39,587 nt of DNA from Lentisphaerota bacterium (GTDB taxonomy: Bacteria; Verrucomicrobiota; Kiritimatiellia; UBA8416; JAUUYL01), in the NCBI GenBank assembly GCA_030590485.1, contig JAUUYL010000016.1:1-39587 (forward strand). Direction: 5' to 3'. Of this stretch, positions 16,094-23,269 are shown piece by piece. How positions within the stretch are numbered: position 1 is the first letter of the stretch; every line of letters begins with the position of its first letter. The notes beneath the pieces are model-generated. The model was not told where the DNA came from. It worked only from the letters and a program-made list of their open reading frames with translations, and did not search any database. The position numbers were made by a program, and so were the translations under genes.

Positions 16094-19000
16094 AGAAACT
16101 AACACATAAAGCGATATTAGCATCAGCTGGGTCGGGTAAGACCTTTCAGCTAGCGCATCGTTATATACGGCTTCTCTCGGAAAAGGATCAGGCCGGCGTG
16201 AATATTACGCCCGATCGCATCTGTGCAATGACATTTACCCGCAAAGCGGCAGGAGAGATATTTGACGAAATAGCAAAGTACCTTCGACGTGCTGCGACTG
16301 ATACGGATGGTGCAGTGGCTGACACTAATGGGCATATTGGAATGAATCTCAGTAGAGAAGAATATCTAGCTCTACTTCGGCGCTTCATAGATGGGATGCA
16401 CCGTTCCCGTATCGGAACTCTCGATAGCTTTATCGTTGGGATTGCGAAAGCATTTCCTGTTGAACTCGGAATGCCGATGAGTTTTCAGGTGATGGATACC
16501 GGCGGTGCTGCAGCAAAGGAGATGCGACGTCGAATACTGGATCATATCCTCAGTCAAACTGGCCCGAACGCTGTTTCAAGTACGTTTCTTGATGCTTTTA
16601 AGCAGGCCACTTACGGAATCGAAGAGAAGTCCATGGGAAAGGTTTTAGACGGCTTCCTTACGGATCTTGGATTTCAGTACAGATTGTGTCCTGATGGATC
16701 TAAGTGGGGCAACGATAAACTGATATGGGGCGATGGCTGTCCGTTTAAAATCTTAGATGTCGACGGTGCAAAGCTGGCTGGCGAAATTACAGAATGGGTT
16801 GCTGCACAGCCTCGCGCCAAAAAGACGGATCATACGTTTTACGATAAGCTCACTGAAACCGCGAATGCTCTTGCTGGTCATACATCGGCCAGTATCGCGA
16901 GTAAGCTACTGAAGGATACAGTGTTTAAACGGATGAGGGCATCCCTTGATGCGATGAGAGTTGGGGCGGTTCAAATAAAATACGGCACTGTCAAAACCCC
17001 CTATATAATTGATGATGATATCTCTGGTAAATTCGCTTGCCTTATTAATAACCTGCTTGCAGTCGAGTACCAACGCATGCTCAGCCGTACTGCCGGCCTG
17101 TATACTCTTCTGGAGACTTACGAGAATGAGTATCAGGATATCGCTAGGGCTACAGGAATATTCAGCTTTACGGATATACAATATCTACTTTCAGGAGCTG
17201 ATGAGACGGCTCCCCATATCAGCCGTGAGCAGGGAGGAGATCGTCTCTATATAGATTACCGTATGGACTGCAGGCTCGATCACTGGCTGCTCGACGAGTT
17301 CCAGGACACGAGCGATTTGCAGTGGGGTGTATTCGAGAACCTTATAGAAGAAGTCATTCAGGCCGAAAGTGGTCGGAGCTTCTTTTATGTGGGCGATGTT
17401 AAGCAGGCTGTTTATGGTTGGCGTGGTGGGAATCACAAGCTTTTCAAACAGATATTGGACAAGTATAACGGTTCGCGTTCAGATGGTGACAAGCTTATTG
17501 AAGAGGAACCCATGCAGAAGACATGGCGTTGTTCGCAGGCGGTAATAGATACAGTCAACACCGTGTTTTCCAACTTGCCGGAAGAGTTGCCGCAATCAGC
17601 CGTGAAAGAATGGTGCGGAGTGTGGAGGGATCATGAAACCGCATCTGTGACTAAGGAACAGGGATACGTCAGTTTGCTTGATATTCCCTATGAAGGTTCT
17701 GACGGGAATAAGACGGGGAAGCGCAGTCAGCTTGTCGCCGATCTCTTGAACGAGATGCAGCCTGTGAAACGCAATTTAAAGGTAGGCATACTTGTCAGAG
17801 ATAACAAGTATGGAAAGAAGCTTGTCAATCACTTGGCTAAGGAATGTCCAGATATGAATTTCGTGCATGAAGGCGAAGCAAGTATTACGGAGAATGAAGT
17901 GGCGGCATTACTGGTGAACATGGTTAAGGTCGCTGGCCACCCCGGCGATGATTATGCCTGGAAATATATACAGATGACACCGATGTTAGAAATTCTCGGG
18001 AACAAGGGTATCACGAGGGGCAATGTCTCGGTTCAGCTTTTGCAGGAAATTCAGGAGAAGGGCTATCAGGCCTTTATTCGCAATTGGGGCGGACGGCTCG
18101 CAGAGACGCTCGCCCGGCAGGGTGCTGGTTTTGGTTCTTACGGTATTGAGTGCCTGAAGCGTTTAGAGTCCGCTGCTGCTGAGTTTGATGCACTAGGAAA
18201 GCTGGAATGCGATGGGTTCTTGCGCTACATGGATAGCTATACAACTCGAGAACAACCTTCAAGTCAGTCAGTCAGGGTGATGACTATTCATCAGTCCAAA
18301 GGCCTCGAATTTGATGTGGTTATACTTCCAGAGCTACAGGATGGAAAGAGCGGCAACATGGCCAAAGAATCGCGGCCAAAGCTAATTTTAAAGGGCGAAA
18401 GAAATGATCCCGAATGGTTGCTCAAGATGCCCGCGCGAGAGCTGGCTGAGAACGATCCCTGTCTTGTTGCTCAGCTTGATGCCTCCAATGCGGAGCATTG
18501 TTTTTCGGCACTTTGTACGCTTTATGTTGCCATGACCAGAGCTCGGCATGGTCTCTACATGATAACATCCGCCTATAGTTACAAGAAGCCGCCAGAGAGT
18601 ATCCATGCGTCTGTTCTCTTGAAGGAACAGCTTGCCGGAGAGAAAAATCCAGAGGTCGGTCCAAATGTCAAAATCAATGGAGCGGACCATGTCTGTCTCT
18701 ACGAGACATCTAACGGGGCTGAATGGTACAAGGATGATTGGCCGATTGTTGGTAAAGAACCTGAGGTCGAGGAAATCACATCCTTACCTGATGATTACGC
18801 TGACAGGGAAGAAAACAGCAAAATCCTGAAGCATAAAGAGCCTTCAAAACAGGGTGCAATATCCCGCAGTGCCGGCAGCCTTTTTGAATCCAAGAGTGCC
18901 GACATCATGAACTTTGGATCAGCCATCCACGAGTTGTTCGAAATGGTTGAGTGGGCGGACGACGCAGATGTTGATAAGATTGTGAAGGACTGGGAACCGA

Positions 19001-19503
19001 CCTCATCATATGATGCTGAAGTGACCAAAGATGTTATTATACAATTCCGCAACTGCATGAACTCCGATGCAATCCGCAATTGTCTTTCCAAGCCGGAACC
19101 ACAAGACATTCCTCGACAGGACGACAGTCAAAAGCAAACCCAGAAGATCCCCTCCTCCGGAGGGGTGGATTTGCCGACGCATCAAGCGAGGCAAAGACGG
19201 GGTGGGTTCACCCTCTGGCTCGAAAAAAGTTTTGAAGTCGTCCTTGATAATGCATTTGTGTCCGGGGCCTTTGACAGGGTGACGATTATTCGCGACGAGC
19301 AGGGGACGCCAGTTTCCGCCACCATCTTCGATTACAAAAGTAGTATGGTAAATGCAGAGAGTGAGATAGACGAAAAAGTCAAAGGCTATATCCCCCAAAT
19401 GCACACATACCGCGACGCACTTTCTGTAATCCTCAATCTGCCGCCAGACAAGATCACCCTGAATCTTCTCTTCACAAAACAACAAATTCTGAGGAAACTC
19501 TAA
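16090..19503 (+). CDS. addA: AddA-like UvrD/RecB helicase-nuclease, with an in-frame repeat insertion
   Basis: A 1137-residue superfamily 1A helicase with a C-terminal nuclease. Helicase motifs are complete: ASAGSGKTFQLAHR (I, residue 10), TFTRKAAGEI (Ia), LLDEFQDTSD (II, about 400), GDVKQAVYGWRGG (III), TWRCSQAVID (IV), MTIHQSKGLEFDVVILPEL (V, about 730) and YVAMTRARHGLYMI (VI, about 810). The nuclease has GSAIHELFE, VSGAFDRV, IFDYKSS and YIPQMHTYRD. Translation starts at TTG 16090, overlapping the addB stop, with GAGGGAAG upstream. Residues about 1019-1041 (PSSGG...QRRGG) are encoded by a palindromic intergenic-type repeat inserted in frame just before the strand WLEKSFEVVL. The TAA stop abuts a REP-like hairpin. 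Confidence 0.9.
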   Translation: MKKLTHKAILASAGSGKTFQLAHRYIRLLSEKDQAGVNITPDRICAMTFTRKAAGEIFDEIAKYLRRAATDTDGAVADTNGHIGMNLSREEYLALLRRFIDGMHRSRIGTLDSFIVGIAKAFPVELGMPMSFQVMDTGGAAAKEMRRRILDHILSQTGPNAVSSTFLDAFKQATYGIEEKSMGKVLDGFLTDLGFQYRLCPDGSKWGNDKLIWGDGCPFKILDVDGAKLAGEITEWVAAQPRAKKTDHTFYDKLTETANALAGHTSASIASKLLKDTVFKRMRASLDAMRVGAVQIKYGTVKTPYIIDDDISGKFACLINNLLAVEYQRMLSRTAGLYTLLETYENEYQDIARATGIFSFTDIQYLLSGADETAPHISREQGGDRLYIDYRMDCRLDHWLLDEFQDTSDLQWGVFENLIEEVIQAESGRSFFYVGDVKQAVYGWRGGNHKLFKQILDKYNGSRSDGDKLIEEEPMQKTWRCSQAVIDTVNTVFSNLPEELPQSAVKEWCGVWRDHETASVTKEQGYVSLLDIPYEGSDGNKTGKRSQLVADLLNEMQPVKRNLKVGILVRDNKYGKKLVNHLAKECPDMNFVHEGEASITENEVAALLVNMVKVAGHPGDDYAWKYIQMTPMLEILGNKGITRGNVSVQLLQEIQEKGYQAFIRNWGGRLAETLARQGAGFGSYGIECLKRLESAAAEFDALGKLECDGFLRYMDSYTTREQPSSQSVRVMTIHQSKGLEFDVVILPELQDGKSGNMAKESRPKLILKGERNDPEWLLKMPARELAENDPCLVAQLDASNAEHCFSALCTLYVAMTRARHGLYMITSAYSYKKPPESIHASVLLKEQLAGEKNPEVGPNVKINGADHVCLYETSNGAEWYKDDWPIVGKEPEVEEITSLPDDYADREENSKILKHKEPSKQGAISRSAGSLFESKSADIMNFGSAIHELFEMVEWADDADVDKIVKDWEPTSSYDAEVTKDVIIQFRNCMNSDAIRNCLSKPEPQDIPRQDDSQKQTQKIPSSGGVDLPTHQARQRRGGFTLWLEKSFEVVLDNAFVSGAFDRVTIIRDEQGTPVSATIFDYKSSMVNAESEIDEKVKGYIPQMHTYRDALSVILNLPPDKITLNLLFTKQQILRKL
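19146..19209 (+). repeat. Palindromic repeat inserted in frame within addA
   Basis: The element opens with a perfect 7-bp stem, CCCCTCC-TCC-GGAGGGG, continues with a second stem TTTGCC...GGCAAA, and closes with GGGGTGGGTT. The intergenic element at 32031-32072 (minus strand) has the same two ends, CCCCTCC-TT-GGAGGGGTG and GGGGTGGGTT, with a shorter middle. Here the sequence is read through without a stop and adds about 21 residues to AddA. Confidence 0.7.
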
Positions 19504-19526
19504 GGCAGCCTGCGGCTGCCGACTAC
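19501..19526 (+). repeat. REP-like element: TAA, 7-bp hairpin, GACTAC
   Basis: Starting from the addA stop codon the order is TAA, GGCAGCC, TGC, GGCTGCC, GACTAC. This is the layout seen after the gene at 8175, with stem and loop lengths conserved (7-3-7) but a different stem sequence. The compensatory stem change argues for a conserved folded element. It may also protect or end the addA mRNA. Confidence 0.6.
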
Positions 19527-19586
19527 GGGGAGAAGAGACGACCAAAGGAAGGACAGACGCTGGAGGGCAATCATTAAGGAGTGGAT

Positions 19587-20594
19587 ATGAGAATACTTAG
19601 CAAAGTTTTTATGAATGACCTGAAGACAGGCATGTTAAAAGGCCTTCTTGATGCTATGCGTCGGGATCAGGCTCTGGATTTTCAAATCCGCAATAATCAA
19701 GTGCATATATATTACAAGGGTGGCAGGATATTGGATCTTAAACCGAAGAGCAGTAAAGGCTACTATGCGAACTTTGATGAGAACTACTGTGCGCTCAAGA
19801 AGCACACAAAAGAAGATCTTGAGAAGAGAGTTCATTTGCAGAGACTCCCTAAATTGCCCCGTCATATTAATACCAGGGACGATGCAGATAAATGGGAAGC
19901 AGTCTTTGGCCAGCTGAAGAAGATAATGGATGTGTGGTTTGTGGATCATCCCAAGATAGAGCGGATGCATCAGCAGCTTGTCGTAGATCAGAACAATAAG
20001 TTGCCGAAATCCGACAAGACCGACTTCTTTATTATCGATATTGAATATACAAGTAAGCTCGATCGATTTGACATGATTGCAATGTCATGGCCGACAGACA
20101 GTCCTGAAGCCGACCCGAGATTATCATTCATAGAATTTAAAGTTGGTGATAACGCCCTTAGATCAGCTTCTATCAAGACCGGCGAGGACAAAACAAGAAC
20201 GATACCTGGAATCGCAAAACACTTGGACGACTTTATTCGATTCATAACACCCGACAATTATTTACGGGTGAAAGATGAGATGTTTTTTCTCCTCAAACAG
20301 AAACTGGAATTAGACCTATTGAGTCATACTGAAAAGCTAGACAGGATCCGTGCATTGGATAAGTTTTCCGACGAAGCGCCCCGGTTCATTTTTCTATTAG
20401 CCAATCATAATCCCAAGAGCACGATACTTCTCGATGAGTTGCAGAACATCAGTGACCCCGAACGCTGCGAGTTGAAAATTGCACTGGTGAAATACAAGCA
20501 ATACGGTTTGTTCCATAAATCCATGCTCAACCTTTCAGTCGCAAAAGAAGAAATATCCCGCCGCTTACAATCTGCAGGAAAAAACAAAGCCTGA
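19587..20594 (+). CDS. Putative PD-(D/E)XK-type protein of unknown function
   Basis: A 335-residue soluble protein starting at ATG 19587, with AAGGAG five bases upstream; a GTG at 19581 is less likely. The central segment DFFIIDIEYTSKLDRFDMIA, followed about 20 residues later by RLSFIEFKVGD, has the spacing of a PD-(D/E)XK nuclease core, with D162, E183 and K185 as candidate metal ligands. The remainder is charged and mostly helical (HLDDFIRFITPDNYL, SHTEKLDRIRALDKF). No named family is recognised. Its place 84 bases after addA and the nuclease-like core suggest a role in DNA processing or defence, but that is inference. Confidence 0.6.
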   Translation: MRILSKVFMNDLKTGMLKGLLDAMRRDQALDFQIRNNQVHIYYKGGRILDLKPKSSKGYYANFDENYCALKKHTKEDLEKRVHLQRLPKLPRHINTRDDADKWEAVFGQLKKIMDVWFVDHPKIERMHQQLVVDQNNKLPKSDKTDFFIIDIEYTSKLDRFDMIAMSWPTDSPEADPRLSFIEFKVGDNALRSASIKTGEDKTRTIPGIAKHLDDFIRFITPDNYLRVKDEMFFLLKQKLELDLLSHTEKLDRIRALDKFSDEAPRFIFLLANHNPKSTILLDELQNISDPERCELKIALVKYKQYGLFHKSMLNLSVAKEEISRRLQSAGKNKA

Positions 20595-20780
20595 AAAAGC
20601 CCACGTCCCCCAATCCGACCCCGCTCTGGAGTTGTGCTTTGAAGGGCGTCAGGCTCCTTTGTCATGATGAGCTTAAGGGGGTATTTTGCTTGTTCCTTCG
20701 CGAGCTCAGAATAAACTAACCTGCGCGGGAGGCTACTCTTTAAACGGAATAAGATGCATGCTGAAATTATCAAAGTATGT
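20595..20780. other. Spacer with no recognised feature
   Basis: No gene, RNA or terminator seen. Palindromic hexamers GAGCTC and CTTAAG occur near 20700 and 20670. The minus strand is open through part of it, but the translation looks like read-through of noncoding sequence. Confidence 0.4.
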
Positions 20781-21085
20781 TCAGCCTGTGGTTTCGCTGG
20801 TAATCCATATATGAGGCAAAGGAGTATGAGTAAGATTATTATCTATTCCTGCCCAGAGAAGATTTGTCACAGACATTGGGTCAACATAGTTTTCGCTCAT
20901 CTCGCCAAAGAGGAACCAAACATTATTCCTCGGATTGTGCTCTATGCGAAAAGACCCCTTTTGAGGCAGAGTTCCAAGCCCTTCCTCTACGTCAATTACG
21001 GTTGCAGGGAAAAACTTGATCTATGTTTGCACGTCAACATCATGCAATTACGAACCATGCCGCCGATTGCGAAACGATAGAGCAT
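20781..21085 (-). pseudogene. Decayed coding remnant, family unknown
   Basis: Reading leftward, 20781-21020 is an 80-codon open stretch without a start codon. Its translation is strikingly protein-like: IKFFPATVIDVEEGLGTLP, then KGSFRIEHNPRNNVWFLFGE, then MSENYVDPMSVTNLLWAGID, ending HIWITSETTG. Upstream it is blocked by an in-frame TAG (21021-21023) and a TAA. An ATG at 21085 opens a different frame (MLYRFAIGGMVRN), which would connect through a frameshift. The plus strand across the same interval is also open, but its translation is Cys-rich and less natural. I read this as a leftward gene disabled by at least one frameshift and one stop. No family recognised. Confidence 0.4.
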
Positions 21086-21118
21086 TGAAAGAACTTTACC
21101 AATAACTCTCTTCTCTTT

Positions 21119-21171
21119 TAAGGGGCGGGGACGTCCCTTGCAAGTCACTGGTGATGAATGATGAATAGGGG
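21119..21171 (+). repeat. Composite repeat: GC palindrome plus TGATGAATGATGA tract
   Basis: The palindrome GGGACGTCCC (21128-21137) is followed by CTTG and then GGTGATGAATGATGAATAGGG. The same order of parts (GC hairpin, CTTG, TGATGAATGATGA, GGG) occurs inside the glycosyltransferase gene at 21765-21807, so the two look like copies of one composite element. Confidence 0.45.
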
Positions 21172-21201
21172 AAAGATTAAGATTGTGATGGTTGGGTGAG
21201 A

Positions 21202-22335
21202 TTATGATGGAGGACTATAGCCTGCAGTCTGTTCAAGGGCGTCGTCCATTGAGGTGACGTTGTTTTCCCATGAGAAGCGTTCGACTGTTTTTATGCCACG
21301 GTTGGGGTTGTTGTTCCAGAGTGTTCCTTCGCTGGTTGCCACGCATAATTCTTCGAGTCGAGTGATAAGGTGTTGGGTAGTGTTATCGTAAAAGAAATCA
21401 GGATTCTCGTTTTTGTTGAGTAGTTCCGGGTAGGCCAGGGTGTCTGGTACAAGCGGGTAGGCACCAGAGGCGACGGCTTCGGCCATGCCGATGCCGAAGA
21501 ATTCGTGTATGGCGGTTGAGACGGCTATGTCGCATTCCTGAAGAACGGAGAGATATTCATCGCGCGATTCCATGTATCCCCAGTGAACGATTCTATCTTG
21601 AAGGTGTTTCTTATTTGCATCGAACATTGGAAGTGTTTGCCTGCTGTTGCCTCCGCCAATAACGCTCAGCTTGAAGTCTATGCGTTTATCGGCTAAGGCG
21701 TTGATGGCGTCGAAGAACGCTTGAGGGTTTTTGTCCTGCTCCCATCTGGCGGCCCACAACACATGGGGCGTTCGCCCCTTGTGAATGGTTGATGATGAAT
21801 GATGAGGGTCGAGGTTTTCGATGCATGGGTGGACGATGGTTGAGTTTTCGCGGATGGTGTCGATTACGTCGAGTGGTTGGTTGTCGGGCATACGCTTGAG
21901 GAATGTTTTCAGTTCCGTAAGGAATGAGTCTCGGTTATATGAAGAGTTGAACCATGATTGAGATGCTGCTAATGCTGTGGTCATATTTGTTATGGGGAAA
22001 TGGTAATCCCATTCGCGTGCGTATTCGACGGGATAGGTGAGTTGGTTTTCGTGAAAATAGACGACAGTTGGCAGGTTTGCCACTTGAGGGCAGAGGCCCA
22101 GGAATTCCGCAAGGTTCAGCATATCGGAGCAGAATATCGCGTCCCAGCTTTCGCCATCTTCCATGGCGAGTCTGACCTGCTTGCTCAGAGTGACCGCGGA
22201 ATGACGCATGCGCCATTTCCATTTGTTTGGCGCGTAGGTGCGCAGGGTCCAGTTATGGCGGCTTCGCTTGATCCAGCCGTCAAGGAAGGCTCTGTGGCTT
22301 CCGCCGTAATATGGCTCTAGTGCAAGAATGTTCAT
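21202..22335 (-). CDS. DUF3524 glycosyltransferase, likely tRNA-queuosine alpha-mannosyltransferase
   Basis: A 377-residue GT4-type enzyme with the DUF3524 N-terminal domain of the GTDC1/QTMAN group, which mannosylates queuosine in tRNA-Asp. Diagnostic segments are ILALEPYYGGSHRAFLDGW, NKWKWRMRHSA, WDAIFCSDMLNLAEFLGL, VVYFHENQLTYPV, TNMTTALAAS and FNSSYNRDSFL, followed by the C-terminal Rossmann half with RWEQDKNPQAFF and HEFFGIGMAEAVASGAYPLVP. The linker between the halves (PHHSSSTIHKGRTPH) is encoded by an apparent repeat insertion. It lies 26 bases downstream of tRNA-Arg(CCT) on the same strand with no visible Shine-Dalgarno sequence or promoter of its own, so it may be transcribed with the tRNA. 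No queuosine synthesis genes are in the window. Confidence 0.85.
   Translation of the reverse strand: MNILALEPYYGGSHRAFLDGWIKRSRHNWTLRTYAPNKWKWRMRHSAVTLSKQVRLAMEDGESWDAIFCSDMLNLAEFLGLCPQVANLPTVVYFHENQLTYPVEYAREWDYHFPITNMTTALAASQSWFNSSYNRDSFLTELKTFLKRMPDNQPLDVIDTIRENSTIVHPCIENLDPHHSSSTIHKGRTPHVLWAARWEQDKNPQAFFDAINALADKRIDFKLSVIGGGNSRQTLPMFDANKKHLQDRIVHWGYMESRDEYLSVLQECDIAVSTAIHEFFGIGMAEAVASGAYPLVPDTLAYPELLNKNENPDFFYDNTTQHLITRLEELCVATSEGTLWNNNPNRGIKTVERFSWENNVTSMDDALEQTAGYSPPS
21765..21807 (+). repeat. Composite repeat apparently inserted in frame in the glycosyltransferase gene
   Basis: A perfect 6-bp hairpin GGGGCG-TT-CGCCCC (21765-21778) is followed by CTTGTGAATGG and then TTGATGATGAATGATGAGGG. 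The sibling at 21119-21171 is intergenic. In the coding direction this stretch gives the low-complexity linker between the two Rossmann halves. Confidence 0.45.
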
Positions 22336-22361
22336 ATGCTACGCGACGATATAAAGATAAA

Positions 22362-22435
22362 TACCCCGGAGAGGACTCGAACCTCCTACCTCAAGATTAG
22401 GAATCTTGCGCTCTGTCCAGATGAGCTACCGGGGT
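22362..22435 (-). tRNA. tRNA-Arg(CCT)
   Basis: Full cloverleaf on the minus strand: acceptor ACCCCGG/CCGGGGT with discriminator A, D-stem GCTC/GAGC, anticodon stem CAAGA/TCTTG with loop TTCCTAA (anticodon CCT), T-arm GGAGG-TTCGAGT-CCTCT. The 3' CCA is not encoded. A strong promoter lies just upstream, and the mannosyltransferase ATG follows 26 bases after the 3' end. Confidence 0.95.
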
Positions 22436-22452
22436 ATAATTAATACGGTCGG

Positions 22453-22481
22453 AGAATAGACAAGCTTCGATAATGTGTCAA
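22453..22481 (-). promoter_or_regulatory. Strong sigma-70-type promoter for tRNA-Arg(CCT)
   Basis: On the minus strand, a consensus TTGACA (22481-22476) and TATTCT (22458-22453) are separated by 17 bases. They are followed by a GC-rich discriminator CCGACC, and the tRNA 5' end is 17 bases beyond the -10 box. A GC-rich discriminator is typical of stable-RNA promoters under stringent control. Confidence 0.72.
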
Positions 22482-22511
22482 GAATCAAGGATGACATCCT
22501 GTGCTCCTTGT

Positions 22512-23261
22512 CTACAGTCCTCTGTTCTTTGTTCTCACGATTCTATCGTCATAGCTTGGTTCTATAGTTTGGCCGGGTTTTACCACTAGAAATTCCTTTT
22601 CGTCCCAATCGCCATCCATGAGCTTGGATATCAGGCCGGTGTCTCCTTGCACCTTGGAATAGTTCCAGCCTTTTTCTTTTGCCCATTGTTCTGCCTCTTT
22701 CTCTGGGGGCTCAGAGTCTGGTGTAGATGTGTCGATATACGCAACATGGGTATAGTTCTTGAGGTGGTCATTGAGTGTTTCTGCGAGGTATTTGGCGTTT
22801 TCTTCGCCGTACTTCTCGACATATTTCTCGTAGGATGACATGCCCATCTGGCGTGTTGTGCTCTCTGGGTTATCCAGTGAGTCGCCGGCCTCCTCGATCC
22901 AGCCGGGAGACAGGTAGAACGTTCCTGGATGGCTGTTAAAATAGTCGTTGTATTTTGAGGTTGAGCCCATTAGGAGGGTGATGCAATCGTGGGCGCGCGG
23001 GATGATGATGGGAATGGTTGCATGGAGGTTTCTGATGCCGTTATTGCAAAGGCCGTAGGCGAGAAGTATTGCGTCGTATTTGGTTTGATCGACAGCATCC
23101 AGTTCTTCCTGGAGAGATGCCGACATCTTTTCTTCGCCGATATCGTGAAGTCCCTGTTCGATCAGCTTGAGATCAATGGTGTTGTTTGAGTTGGCAGCGC
23201 AGAGTTTGCATTCCCGTGTGAGAACGGCGCAGGCGATCAGCATATATCTGCGACTGTCCAT
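22512..23261 (-). CDS. DUF1638 family protein
   Basis: A 249-residue protein of unknown function. The DUF1638 core is recognisable: an N-terminal Cys-rich strand MLIACAVLTRECKLCAAN, ILLAYGLCNNGIRNL, IPRAHDCITLLMGS and GTFYLSPGWIEEAGD. Conserved Cys and His residues suggest metal or corrinoid chemistry; relatives are, from memory, often found near methyltransferase genes, but here no such neighbour exists. The start at 23261 follows the parC stop by eight bases; the frame stays open a further 12 codons into parC. It is probably the third gene of a parE-parC-DUF1638 transcript. Confidence 0.82.
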   Translation of the reverse strand: MDSRRYMLIACAVLTRECKLCAANSNNTIDLKLIEQGLHDIGEEKMSASLQEELDAVDQTKYDAILLAYGLCNNGIRNLHATIPIIIPRAHDCITLLMGSTSKYNDYFNSHPGTFYLSPGWIEEAGDSLDNPESTTRQMGMSSYEKYVEKYGEENAKYLAETLNDHLKNYTHVAYIDTSTPDSEPPEKEAEQWAKEKGWNYSKVQGDTGLISKLMDGDWDEKEFLVVKPGQTIEPSYDDRIVRTKNRGL

Positions 23262-23269
23262 TGTTGGTA

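Noticed and set aside
20754-21080. Plus-strand 108-residue frame
   Set aside because: Cys-rich, unnatural composition and antisense to a more protein-like leftward remnant; no ribosome-binding site of note.
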